NCBI GenBank assembly: GCA_902593945.1
Contig: CACJKA010000006.1
Span: 1 to 64,000 of the forward strand
DNA: 64,000 bases
Direction of reading: 5' to 3'
DNA from: an uncultured Candidatus Poseidoniales archaeon
GTDB taxonomy: Archaea; Thermoplasmatota; Poseidoniia; Poseidoniales; Thalassarchaeaceae
The notes under the pieces are model-generated. The model was not told where the DNA came from. It saw only the letters and a list, made by a program, of their open reading frames with translations, and did no database searches. Positions 9,601 to 19,022 of the stretch are shown piece by piece. How positions within the stretch are numbered: position 1 is the first letter of the stretch; each line of letters starts with the position of its first letter. The position numbers and the translations under genes are program-made.

Positions 9601-11094
9601 ACTCAGGGGCTTTCAGGAGTTGCCTTTTTCATTGGTGGATTTTCCGATTTCGGCAGGTCAATTAATTCTGTATTAGCAGGTTTAACTAGCGATATCTCAA
9701 CAGGCACAGACGAAGTCGATGAATCTTTTTCATATGCCTTACAATTAGAATCAGATTCTGCATTTGATCTTACTCTAGAAGCAACATATGGAAAAGACGT
9801 GACTTCTGAGCCTCCATGGGTGCATGGAATCTCTTTCCAGTCCGCACCTGAGGGATTATCGAATGGATTCCATATCAAAACATGGTTACCTGGTTTGCCA
9901 CCACAAATTGATATGACAATTGCTAGAGATACTCTATCCAATGGTGAAGATTGGTATATACAAGTTTCAATGGATGGATGGAAACCTGCTCGAGAAGAAT
10001 TTATGATTCATGCATATGGTGTGAATGGTCAAGATTTGTTAATGACAATGCAGGGACTAAGTCCTGGAGAATCTACTAGCTTGTACATTGATTCAATTTT
10101 TGAAATCAGAGACACCGGAGGAATTACGGTAGTTTCAACTGGGACACAATTTGGTATATCTGAAAGATTAGATTGGGTGCATATGATTTTGATTAATCGA
10201 GAGTCCCAGAGTCGAACGGAGATGTTGATTAATGAGATTCCTAAATCTATTTCTTTACAGGCAAGTCTTGGAACTGCGATTTCTATTGATATGAGTGTCC
10301 CCGAACAAGAAAGAATTGAAGGATTTGCTGTAGGTTCTTTGATGTTGCAACAGATGCAATGGATGGATGGATTTTGGTGGCCAGCAACTGTATTCTTGAA
10401 AGACATACCAGGTTATATTAATTTGACAACTGCTCCAGAATTGAATTTTGATATAACCAAGAATCTTGCTTTCCAAGGTTTACCTAATCTTGATTTCACT
10501 TCTTCAGATGAAGGAATGTCATTGTATATTGAAGCATTTGGTAGAGCAATAAATTCTCGTGGAGATATTATTCTCCTAGCAGAAGGGATGACCGATAAGA
10601 TGGTCATAAAACCAACAAATGATTTTGGTTTAGAGATACGTTCTGGAGGAAGTGGAGTAGAAAAAATATATGTTAGAGTTAACGATGTTCCTACGGGAAC
10701 TAGTCAAGTAGGTACTCCACCAGTTTATCTTGAAGAAATGGAAGCCATGGGGGAAAATCTTCGTAGTGCTACTTTGCATATTAGGGAATTAGTTGGCCCT
10801 TACAGTGTAATTGAAGTTGATGATGTAGATGGCGGAAAAATAATTGTTTCAGCTAAAGTAAGTACCGAGTTTGCAGGTCAAGAAATACAAGTCAGAGGCG
10901 TTCTAATCGATGCCCAAACTACTGGAGGAGTCCCTACAGGTACTACTCTTGGAGTCAATGGTTTATCTTCGGATCTTTCAATATTGAATTTAGTGCCTGG
11001 TTTGGGGGGTTCAACACATCACTTGTTAGTTCCAGAACCATTTACTTCTGCAATACTAACTGTTGTTGCCACATTATCTAATGGAGGTGACTAG
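6697..11094 (+). CDS. Giant secreted surface protein (~1465 aa), unknown function
   Basis: ATG at 6697 preceded by GAGGTGA; signal peptide-like QTILLVLIFLMPMYSPITNVSA; long beta-rich body with no clear domain. Confidence 0.75.
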   Translation: MKGGAVRIIRRAPAINHSQTILLVLIFLMPMYSPITNVSADTRISADDFQILDEMTEVLSQREDVISSELVKNIAGPSLEGVENSVTSTNQDDPLYGINDLFSDSSIVDTTPPEVIHPGPYDLLINPENSPPGAVNTVWQTIFNLTDYLIWTKYTDLDGNQVEKFEVVTFTASLFSLLDPETESFLHAIDVDNDGNNDIQVGLKIAFDLGDELGIEGDTLWIKPTISFEVVVLESSEGDAVWDELQNLQVSLLKAFAYSEGILTGGESYVWVIDSAFTTPPIDFSLDVGIERLFFDISDAASSLVSSLLAFVSLGIPLPGVDESDIVLSSLSSPYAILINNNGQTNCPDRYSQIELSTLPSTEISCGVVAGFGYVHFSPQDSNGDREVWEVAYIEATIHPNGVSTRLPSEVNLVIRTDTTLAEGGGGAGENALDTIEYYADRRSDLHIHFHENKAGQPTANSDDPSGNSTDTIGWLRGMPAGSLSSDEIDRVFTMLGSKSSPELPGGQPEKLGMIIAIKNFSRDTTQNVDDPTLPINPAYPPKTLVLIRSVQSIQSIEYDSWHKRGDIATDHSKLSLELRDLPTSIAIFGSFELGSTESSDTSLDTGANLDFMSKILDSVILNLVNLFLDVGDIINSVPGEAISVLTGDAGAGGINSFAGREVNLLMTDNLLSSRESMEISVLSFQIGSSPHPIAQDDHIIISKDRDLNQVVGEFGVREPIVPVASSIRFSGLSEFTFSDDNLTNIQSVGIKTNSDESFRFSFIEHDRSSLENFSFQSLYLSDIPNNISIELDEESLSYIANEGIELISYVGLDGEQRQAANIHDMPAEFMFEFGEQTSFIAETPISTVEVQISNSSDPVTMTGDHFLFHHDSNNETSTISTRLTGIQELGWIPPIEEGSLGSSGRGTAFLKSAGDRPMSINVDNAPTVDSSGLSALALIEPLPSYLTVEVPTGESSNSDLVLPDFNSTQGLSGVAFFIGGFSDFGRSINSVLAGLTSDISTGTDEVDESFSYALQLESDSAFDLTLEATYGKDVTSEPPWVHGISFQSAPEGLSNGFHIKTWLPGLPPQIDMTIARDTLSNGEDWYIQVSMDGWKPAREEFMIHAYGVNGQDLLMTMQGLSPGESTSLYIDSIFEIRDTGGITVVSTGTQFGISERLDWVHMILINRESQSRTEMLINEIPKSISLQASLGTAISIDMSVPEQERIEGFAVGSLMLQQMQWMDGFWWPATVFLKDIPGYINLTTAPELNFDITKNLAFQGLPNLDFTSSDEGMSLYIEAFGRAINSRGDIILLAEGMTDKMVIKPTNDFGLEIRSGGSGVEKIYVRVNDVPTGTSQVGTPPVYLEEMEAMGENLRSATLHIRELVGPYSVIEVDDVDGGKIIVSAKVSTEFAGQEIQVRGVLIDAQTTGGVPTGTTLGVNGLSSDLSILNLVPGLGGSTHHLLVPEPFTSAILTVVATLSNGGD

Positions 11095-11655
11095 ATGGGA
11101 TTACTCGAGAAGTCTAAAAATCAGAATATAGAAGAAACTCTTGAAGAGGAATATGCTCACGATGTTTTGGTTAAATTAGAAGACACAATGAGTCACATCT
11201 CACCGATGAGAGTGATAATTGTTTCTGTAGTTGCTTTGATGATTATTTCTTCGACAATTATTGCTGTGACATGGATAGTCCCTTACGATAAGGTTACAGT
11301 GGATGTAGTTTACATCCAAAGCAGTGCAGGTCATGTGATTCTAACTGAGGTTGATAATGATGGAAGTAGAGCCATATCTGATATAATTTTGATAATTCGA
11401 TTCATCAATTCAGATAATATTGAGATTGATAGAACTTCTTTCAATAAATCATCTCTACCTGCCCATAGTTCAGTTTCTGGAGATAGTCTAGAATTAATTG
11501 TAATTGGGCCATCCGTTTGGGAAAATTATACTATCGATATTGATTTAGAATATACAAAGAATAACAATGATAATTCTAAGATTGAATTAGAGTATGTTGT
11601 AGGTGAATGGAAAATGGAACAATTTAGTCATGGCACTGGTATTGACTTTTTCTAA
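11095..11655 (+). CDS. Single-TM membrane protein (186 aa)
   Basis: TM VIIVSVVALMIISSTIIAVTWIV; abuts the stop of the giant upstream gene, suggesting co-transcription. Confidence 0.65.
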   Translation: MGLLEKSKNQNIEETLEEEYAHDVLVKLEDTMSHISPMRVIIVSVVALMIISSTIIAVTWIVPYDKVTVDVVYIQSSAGHVILTEVDNDGSRAISDIILIIRFINSDNIEIDRTSFNKSSLPAHSSVSGDSLELIVIGPSVWENYTIDIDLEYTKNNNDNSKIELEYVVGEWKMEQFSHGTGIDFF

Positions 11656-11736
11656 CTCTGTTAGAATCCAATGTATGAATCCTTTAGGGTTCAACTAACC
11701 CATATACTCAAAACCATCTTTAGTAGAGGGAACTTC

Positions 11737-14700
11737 ATGACCAAGCGTACTGTATGCTTAATTTTAGGGCTCTTCCTCCTTTCATACATACCTGCTACTG
11801 ATTTCTTTGAAGAACCAGAAGAATCATTTGGAGCAAATATGGATGATAAAATAGAACGAGTAGAAATCTCTCCCAATCCAAATAGCATTACAGATCTAGG
11901 AGCTCCAGTAATCGCAGATAGTTTTGAATTGGTACGTTCTGAGAATGCGGATTCTAGTATTGGAGTGTTTACTCATTCAGGACTTATACCTAGCGTATAT
12001 TTTTCTGAAGATATTGCAACAACTAGAGCAGACCTTGCTTTAGTCATAGTAGACGGAAATACTGGTTTATGGGACGCTAGAATGGAATTAATGGAAATAA
12101 ATGGACTAGAAATCCGTTCTACTATTCCTCCATCTGGGTACTTAGTCCAAGGCTCCGAAGAACAATTAAATGAATTAAAGAATATTCGATCTGTTGAATC
12201 TATTCACAATGTGCCAGCAGGCCTAATGGTTCATTCATCTCTTTATGATGCTCCTGCAGATCAAAGTCTAGTTGTTGAAATCACAGGATGGAAGAATTCA
12301 GATCTAGTGCGTCAATTAGATGTATTAGGCGACAATCTCCAAGATGTTGCAGATTTATGGCTGACAGAACCTTGGTCACCTGATTCAGGAATTTTTTGGG
12401 GCGAAATACAAACAAATGACATTCCAAAAATCATCAAGCATCCATCTGTATCATACATTGCTCCAGTCCCTGTGCTTGAATTAATGAATAATGAAGCCAG
12501 AGACCACATGGGAATCGATACTGTAGAAGATTTCTTCATTACTGGTTTGAATGGTTCGGGGCAAAAGATAGCTGTTGGGGACTCAGGTTTAGATGATGAC
12601 CATGGCGACTTTACAGGTAGGGTTGCTGGTCTAGATTCTGTTACTCCGGGGGACTCTTCCACTGCTGACCTTTCTGATGGACATGGAACACATGTGGCAT
12701 GCACAGTACTTGGTTCTGGAATGAGAAGCAACGGGAATTACCAAGGAATCGCCCCTGAAGCAGATCTTTATTTCCAAGCAATGGAAGATGATGATACTGG
12801 AGCATTGTATTCAATCGGCATTAACAGTATGTTGAATGAAGCTTACAATGCAGGGGCTCGCCTTCATACTAACAGTTGGGGTTCCCCAACTGGTGGAGAT
12901 TATACGACATCATCTGAAGATGCTGATGATCGCGTATCAACTTGGGATCAATATTGGCAATATCAAGGAATGACCGTATTATTTGCGGCTGGAAATGAAA
13001 GAAATGACGGCATCTCTTCTCCAGGGACTGCAAAAAATGTGATTACAATAGGTGGTCATGTAAATAGATACAACGGTGCTCCTGACGATATGTATTACTG
13101 GAGTAGTAGAGGCCCTACTGACGATGGTCGAATTAAACCTGATCTTGTAGCTCCAGGAGATTATGTCCGCTCTTGCAAGTCTCAAGAAGCAAGTAGTGCT
13201 TCAGGATCTTGGAGTAATAATTGGTATCTCGAATATAGCGGTACTTCAATGGCTACTCCAGCAGCAGCAGGAGCTGCGGTATTAGTTAGAGAATATTTGA
13301 TGGAAGTGGCTTCAAGGCCTGCTCCACAAGCTGCTTTGATTAAGGCATTACTAATTCTTGGTGCAGAAGACATGGGTGCCAGAAACATTCCCAATAATGA
13401 CGAAGGCTGGGGGCGAGTAAATCTTGTGAATACTTTAGTTCCAGATAGTGATGTAGGAATTTTCGTCGATGACCGATCTAGATTATCTTCCGGCCAAATT
13501 AGTGATTATTCGTTTGAAATTACAAGAGCAGGGGAGCCTCTGAAAGTAGTACTTGCTTGGTCTGATTATCCTGGCTCATCTTCATCTTCAACTCAATTAA
13601 GAAATGATTTAGATTTAGAAATCACCAATCCGAATGGCCTCATTTACAAAGGTAATGTTTTCACTAATGGTCAATCTGTAACTAATGGGCAAAAAGATTC
13701 CAAAAACAATGTTGAAGTAGTACTTGTAGATAATGCAATGGTCGGTACGTGGAGCGTTAGGGTGAAAGACGCATCTCACGGAGGAAGTAGTTTCTATCAG
13801 TCATATTCTCTTGCTGTTAGGGGAGTTAATGTCAATGATTTAGACCCCGACCCAACTTTCGTACAAGATTCATTTGATTTATCGGTTCCAATACCTCAGA
13901 TAGATGAAGAAGTCGAATTTTCAGTTTCACTAATCAATCAAGGAGCTGGGAGTATACCCGAACTTTCAGTCTTAGCTGCAGTTAATAGTGTAACAATTAG
14001 TACGAAAACCATCAGTCTTTCCCCAGGAGAATATGCAGAATTAACTTGGAATTGGACCCCTAATCAAGATGGTGAAAATATTATTTCATTTTACATTGAT
14101 CCAAATGATGAAGTCGAAGAAGTATCAGAATCTAATAATCAGCTTTTCGAAACTGTAATTGTTAGCGTTCCCGGAGTTAGAGTAACTAGCGATAATCCTA
14201 CAATGCTTATTGAAGGTACAACTGATAGTTCAACAACTTGGTCTCTTGAATTGACAAATACGGCACTTTTTGAAACGAATGCTAGCATTGTAGTTTCAGA
14301 ACCTGTAAGAATGCAAGATGGTATAGAGTTTGATTGGTTCTCATCATTCTCAAATAATACTTTCAATTTAATGCCGGCTGAGTCAACATCAGTTGATTTG
14401 TCAGTAATTCATCCTGCTCCACCAGAACCTGGACTTTATCGTATGATTGTAACAGGAACTGATACTGAGAATCAGGTACAATCTGAATTTGAGTTATATC
14501 TAGAAGTGCCACTTCTTTCTAGTCCTGATATCCTACTTCCTCCAGGCCAGGTTAAGGTAAACCCTCTAGTCTCAACACCATTGCAGATAGAAGTTAAGAA
14601 TGAAGGAAATGGCCCTCAGACCTACGATGTTGAATTAATTTCTCCATCGGGGTGGAGTCTAGGTTTAGATTCAATAGGATCTTTTGCAGGTTCATCTCAT

Positions 14701-16203
14701 GGCTCAACAGGTTCTTTGGACAAAGGAGAAACTAGAGTTATTGATGTTACAATAAATCCACCGGGTGCAATGATTCCTGCAGGAACTTTGTTTTCAGGGT
14801 CAATTTCTATACATTCTAGAGTTAGTTCAGAATCTTGGTTTGAAGACATAACCATGGTGGTTGAGAATGTAGATGTCGTTACTTTAACTCCAACCTCTGA
14901 TGGATTAGAGCCCGAGGTTTCTGCAGATGATACATTAGAATGGGATGTTAATTTTAATAACCAAGGAAATCGAGATCTAGAATTAACCCCGTATGTTCTT
15001 TCTACACCAAATGGATGGTCGTTAACAGGTACTCAGAGCTCATTCACTGTATTGTCTGGTGAGCAGTTTATATTGCCTCTATCACTCAATGGCAACGGTC
15101 TTGCTAAGAGTGGTGAATTAAAGATTCGATTTGTCACAGATGACGGGTTTACAGTTGACTGGAATAGAACAATAGATGTTATCTCTGGAGCGATCCCTAA
15201 CATTGACTTTTTCCAAGTTGCCTTACCTGATGGAACTTCTGCGAGTACTCCATTAGGTGTAGATGCCCATCCTGTAGGGGGGATTGGATTTGACCTACTA
15301 TGGAAGGTTTCTAATTCTGGAACAATGACTTGGAGGCCTAGCGTTTCAATGGATTTACCTGATGAGGAATGGCAATATTCGTGTTCTAGCGACCCAACCA
15401 TAATGGTCGATTCTACAGTCACAGTAATTTGTAATGTAATCATTCCCTTATCTGCAGAAGCAGGTTCTGAACCATCAATTTCACTGATATTAGACGGCGG
15501 GGGAATCGTATCGCAAGATACAATTTCTCTTTATGTTGAAACAATTTCTAAAGTGAGTTGGACCATTACTCAACAATTTGATTCTCCTCAAGGTTTCAAT
15601 AATGAATTACATTTGGAACTGCAGAATGTAGGTAATTCTGATATTTCAGAGATATTAGAGATAACCGCCCCTTCCGGTTGGAATGAACTAATTTTAGATA
15701 GTCAATGGGTAAATTTAAGGCCCGGAGAAACTAGATCTGTGGAAATAGGATATAATCCTACAAAAAGTTCGGATGGAGTCATCACTGTCTCTCTTTCTAA
15801 TTCAGATGTAATTGAAAATTCAAAAATAGAAGTCGAGATTGATGTACTATCTAACGGGAGTTCTGAAGATATCAATTTGACAAATATTCTTTTGATAATT
15901 CTAATTATGATTCTATTAGCTGGAGGTTTGGGTTTAGCTATGTTCTTGCGTAGAGGAGGAGAGATTCAATCTTTAATTCCTGAGAAAGTAGTTGAAAATT
16001 TGACTCCAAAGGAAGACGAAGAAGTTTCGAGTGGAGTTCCTTGTTGGATTTGTAGTGTTGATATTACCATAGGCAAGGCTTGGGCCTGTTTAGAATGCGG
16101 TGCAAGGTATCATATGGATGGACAGGTACAGGGTTGCAGTATCATTGAAAGAGGAAATTGTTTGCATTGTGATGCAGAGATAGATCAACTCACAGAAGTA
16201 TGA
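11737..16203 (+). CDS. Secreted subtilisin-like (S8) serine protease with CARDB-like repeats, C-terminal TM and cytosolic RING/treble-clef-like zinc module
   Basis: Asp region KIAVGDSGLDDDHGDF, His region DGHGTHVACTVLGSG, Ser region YSGTSMATPAAAGAAVLV; TM TNILLIILIMILLAGGLGLAMFL; CWIC...CLECGARYH...GC...CLHC tail. Start chosen at MTKRTVCLILGLFLLSY. Confidence 0.9.
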   Translation: MTKRTVCLILGLFLLSYIPATDFFEEPEESFGANMDDKIERVEISPNPNSITDLGAPVIADSFELVRSENADSSIGVFTHSGLIPSVYFSEDIATTRADLALVIVDGNTGLWDARMELMEINGLEIRSTIPPSGYLVQGSEEQLNELKNIRSVESIHNVPAGLMVHSSLYDAPADQSLVVEITGWKNSDLVRQLDVLGDNLQDVADLWLTEPWSPDSGIFWGEIQTNDIPKIIKHPSVSYIAPVPVLELMNNEARDHMGIDTVEDFFITGLNGSGQKIAVGDSGLDDDHGDFTGRVAGLDSVTPGDSSTADLSDGHGTHVACTVLGSGMRSNGNYQGIAPEADLYFQAMEDDDTGALYSIGINSMLNEAYNAGARLHTNSWGSPTGGDYTTSSEDADDRVSTWDQYWQYQGMTVLFAAGNERNDGISSPGTAKNVITIGGHVNRYNGAPDDMYYWSSRGPTDDGRIKPDLVAPGDYVRSCKSQEASSASGSWSNNWYLEYSGTSMATPAAAGAAVLVREYLMEVASRPAPQAALIKALLILGAEDMGARNIPNNDEGWGRVNLVNTLVPDSDVGIFVDDRSRLSSGQISDYSFEITRAGEPLKVVLAWSDYPGSSSSSTQLRNDLDLEITNPNGLIYKGNVFTNGQSVTNGQKDSKNNVEVVLVDNAMVGTWSVRVKDASHGGSSFYQSYSLAVRGVNVNDLDPDPTFVQDSFDLSVPIPQIDEEVEFSVSLINQGAGSIPELSVLAAVNSVTISTKTISLSPGEYAELTWNWTPNQDGENIISFYIDPNDEVEEVSESNNQLFETVIVSVPGVRVTSDNPTMLIEGTTDSSTTWSLELTNTALFETNASIVVSEPVRMQDGIEFDWFSSFSNNTFNLMPAESTSVDLSVIHPAPPEPGLYRMIVTGTDTENQVQSEFELYLEVPLLSSPDILLPPGQVKVNPLVSTPLQIEVKNEGNGPQTYDVELISPSGWSLGLDSIGSFAGSSHGSTGSLDKGETRVIDVTINPPGAMIPAGTLFSGSISIHSRVSSESWFEDITMVVENVDVVTLTPTSDGLEPEVSADDTLEWDVNFNNQGNRDLELTPYVLSTPNGWSLTGTQSSFTVLSGEQFILPLSLNGNGLAKSGELKIRFVTDDGFTVDWNRTIDVISGAIPNIDFFQVALPDGTSASTPLGVDAHPVGGIGFDLLWKVSNSGTMTWRPSVSMDLPDEEWQYSCSSDPTIMVDSTVTVICNVIIPLSAEAGSEPSISLILDGGGIVSQDTISLYVETISKVSWTITQQFDSPQGFNNELHLELQNVGNSDISEILEITAPSGWNELILDSQWVNLRPGETRSVEIGYNPTKSSDGVITVSLSNSDVIENSKIEVEIDVLSNGSSEDINLTNILLIILIMILLAGGLGLAMFLRRGGEIQSLIPEKVVENLTPKEDEEVSSGVPCWICSVDITIGKAWACLECGARYHMDGQVQGCSIIERGNCLHCDAEIDQLTEV

Positions 16204-16268
16204 GAATAGCATATTTTAGTACACGACAAACACGAAGCCCTTAGAGGGAAGATTACTCCGGGTCAATC

Positions 16269-18938
16269 ATGAAGAGAGCCGATACAACTCGCTTGGTTCT
16301 AATTTTATTGTTACTTTCTTTGATCCCTCCTGCTGTATCTGCGGCTGTAGATGTATCAATTTCAGCATCTCCTACGTCTCAAGAAGCGGACTCCGATAAT
16401 CCTGCTGAATATGACATAACAGTGACAAATACAGGTGATGACGACATTACTGTAACTCTTACCACATCCCAAGCTGCTGATTGTAATGGTTTTACTTCAA
16501 ACGTAGAACAAGTTAGTGGAACAATCGAATCAGGTTCTAGCGAAACAGTCCTCCTTACAGTATCTGTGAATGAACAGGCTAGTGGTGAATGTGAAACTAC
16601 AGTTACAGTATCTGCAACAGGAGCAACTCCTGGTCAACCAAAAACCGATGACGTAAAAGTCACTACTACTGCGGGAGATGGAGGGCTATATTCCGTAACT
16701 TTGACTGTTGATGATCAGACAGTAACTTATGATGGCGAAGAGGATGAAGTAGTTTGGGAAGTTGATGTAGAGAATACTGGTGAACAGCAAGAAAATATAC
16801 AACTTGAAATGAGCTCTGATAATGATTGTGAATCTGATGAACTAGACGCAACCGTCAACCCGACTACTGTTCAGTTAGACTCTGGAGACTCAACAACAGT
16901 TGATGTTACAGTAGATTTGCCTGATGGCTCATCAACAGAAGCTGGAATCCATTGTTTCATAATTAAGGCTACAGTAACAAATGACCCTAATGCTGCAGAT
17001 CCTGCTGAAGACAATTTAACTTTAACAGTAAATATCCCTGAAGTAAAGGAATGTGACCCCTCATTACAATTCACATCCATGAGTTTGAATCCTGGTGAAA
17101 CAGGAAATAATAGATTTACCGTTGAGAATATTGGAAACACAGAGTGGACAGTTACAGCAAAAGCAGTAGCAGATAATTTTGATGTCTCGGATTGGGTTGA
17201 TTTTTCACCACCTTCGAATGCATTACTCGGTGAGAAAAATACTGCAGATGACAGACATACATTTGAGTTCCAAGTAACACCTGATGATTCAGTGGAAGCA
17301 AGTACCCAAGTCCCAATAAAAATACAAGGTAGATCAGGTACTGATGTCGGTTGTGAGAAGATAATGACATTAAATGTTGGGCAATCATATGATGCTTCGG
17401 CATCTTTGAGTAAATCCTCTCTTTCCAATGTTGAACCGGGTACTTCAAAATCTGTGACTATGACAATCACTAATGAGGGCAATGGCGTTGATACAATCCA
17501 AGTTAATGCAGCAAATGTTCCTTCTGGTTGGCAAGTTTCATTTTCACAATCATCTGTTACGCTTGCAAGTGGGAATCAAGGTAGTTTGACTATTGATGTC
17601 GCTGTACCTGAAGGTGCTGATGCAGGTTCAGATAGCATTACCTTCAATGTAGGTCATGGAGGAGGCTCTACGCCTTATGACTCGAAAACTCTAACGGTTT
17701 CTGTAGCCCAAGTTCATGATTTGAGCACCTCTATTATTTCAGACTCCCAGAAAGGTAAATCAGAGCAGATTATTAGTTTCCCGATTGAGATTACAAATAC
17801 TGGAAATGTGAATGATAATTTCAAGTTACAAGCCTGTGATCCAAATGACGTAACGGGTTGTAATGATCCTCTATGGGAATCATCTTTTTCCAATTCTCAA
17901 GGTTCCACAATTACTCAAATAAACATTGAATCCGGAGCAACAAAGACGGTTTATTTGGATGTTACAATTGAGGGAGAAGAGAATGGGGACAGGGCATCAG
18001 TTTCTGCAGTCATAACTATCTTTGGAACGGACAAGTCTTCATCTCATGAGTTCACAATTTCAGTTTCAAACTTTAATTATGGTATGAGTATAACACCGGT
18101 TAGTCCCGGAGAAATTCCTGATGAATTACAAGTCCAGCTTCCGCCCGGCGGAATAGGCTCTGTTTCTTTTTGGGTTGAAAATATTGGCGACTTCCCTAAT
18201 GGTGATAATGCTGTGATTACAGTTACTGGAATGGAATCTACCGTTCTGCGTACTTTGAAGGTAAGTGGCGTAACTACAGATGAATCATTCCATGTTGATG
18301 TAGGACCTGAGAATCGTGTAATGGTGACGCTTGATTTCGAGGTTTTAGAGGGAGTCCAAAGTGGGGCTTCTGGAATGATTAAGGTTTCAGCATCTTCAGA
18401 ACTTAATGCTATAGAAAGTACACATGTAGATCTATTAGTTGATGTCATCACTATACATGATCTCAGGTTCACTATCGAAGAAGAAACTTCCAAGACTGTT
18501 ACGTACCCTGAGAAGGCAATTTTCACAATTTTTGTTACTAACCATGGCAATATTGAAGAAACTGTTGTTATTGAATCTTCAGAAGCACTGAGATTCTGGT
18601 CTGTCAATGCAGTTGAAGATGAATTCAAATTGGCTCCTGGTGAAACAAGAGAAGTAGAAGTTCGAGTAACTCCTCCTAATGATTTAATCCAAGATGATAC
18701 TTATGATTTTACAATTATTGTAATGCCAAAAGGACTTCCGGTGGCGGGGCAACCTCTAGACCTATCTGTTACTGCTGAGATTTCTATTGGGATATCTTTC
18801 CTCTCTGACGACATGGTCCAGATTCTAGGCTGGGGAGGTATCTTAATCGGCGGACTGCTCGTCATTATTCTTTTCCTCAGGTCTAGGAAAGAGAGCCAAA
18901 GAATAATGAAAGCTCTTGAACTTGAATCCGAACGTTAA
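16269..18938 (+). CDS. Secreted membrane-anchored protein with repeated NEW3/CARDB-like Ig domains
   Basis: Signal peptide LVLILLLLSLIPPAVSA; repeated NTGN/PSGW..SxxxxxLxxG motifs; C-terminal TM ILGWGGILIGGLLVIILFL. Confidence 0.8.
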   Translation: MKRADTTRLVLILLLLSLIPPAVSAAVDVSISASPTSQEADSDNPAEYDITVTNTGDDDITVTLTTSQAADCNGFTSNVEQVSGTIESGSSETVLLTVSVNEQASGECETTVTVSATGATPGQPKTDDVKVTTTAGDGGLYSVTLTVDDQTVTYDGEEDEVVWEVDVENTGEQQENIQLEMSSDNDCESDELDATVNPTTVQLDSGDSTTVDVTVDLPDGSSTEAGIHCFIIKATVTNDPNAADPAEDNLTLTVNIPEVKECDPSLQFTSMSLNPGETGNNRFTVENIGNTEWTVTAKAVADNFDVSDWVDFSPPSNALLGEKNTADDRHTFEFQVTPDDSVEASTQVPIKIQGRSGTDVGCEKIMTLNVGQSYDASASLSKSSLSNVEPGTSKSVTMTITNEGNGVDTIQVNAANVPSGWQVSFSQSSVTLASGNQGSLTIDVAVPEGADAGSDSITFNVGHGGGSTPYDSKTLTVSVAQVHDLSTSIISDSQKGKSEQIISFPIEITNTGNVNDNFKLQACDPNDVTGCNDPLWESSFSNSQGSTITQINIESGATKTVYLDVTIEGEENGDRASVSAVITIFGTDKSSSHEFTISVSNFNYGMSITPVSPGEIPDELQVQLPPGGIGSVSFWVENIGDFPNGDNAVITVTGMESTVLRTLKVSGVTTDESFHVDVGPENRVMVTLDFEVLEGVQSGASGMIKVSASSELNAIESTHVDLLVDVITIHDLRFTIEEETSKTVTYPEKAIFTIFVTNHGNIEETVVIESSEALRFWSVNAVEDEFKLAPGETREVEVRVTPPNDLIQDDTYDFTIIVMPKGLPVAGQPLDLSVTAEISIGISFLSDDMVQILGWGGILIGGLLVIILFLRSRKESQRIMKALELESER

Positions 18939-18950
18939 CTACTAAGTTGA

Positions 18951-18994
18951 GGCCCACTGTTAGGTTACACTTATTGCCCTATTTTTAGTGGGCC
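18951..18994. terminator. Inverted repeat GGCCCACT...AGTGGGCC downstream of the secreted-protein gene; possible terminator or regulatory hairpin
   Basis: Perfect 8-bp arms separated by 28 nt. Confidence 0.4.
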
Positions 18995-19001
18995 ATACTA
19001 A

Positions 19002-19018
19002 CGGTCCCGAAGGGACCG
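19002..19018. promoter_or_regulatory. Tight hairpin CGGTCCC-GAA-GGGACCG immediately upstream of nuoA
   Basis: Perfect 7-bp stem with a 3-nt loop, 4 nt before the GTG at 19023. Confidence 0.45.
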
Positions 19019-19022
19019 GGTT

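Noticed and set aside
16230-16244. Shared CACGAAGCC(C)TTA motif upstream of 16269 and again near 51031-51044 upstream of 51059
   Set aside because: Only two occurrences noticed by eye, and a 9-12 nt match could be chance; a genome-wide motif search would be needed before calling it regulatory.
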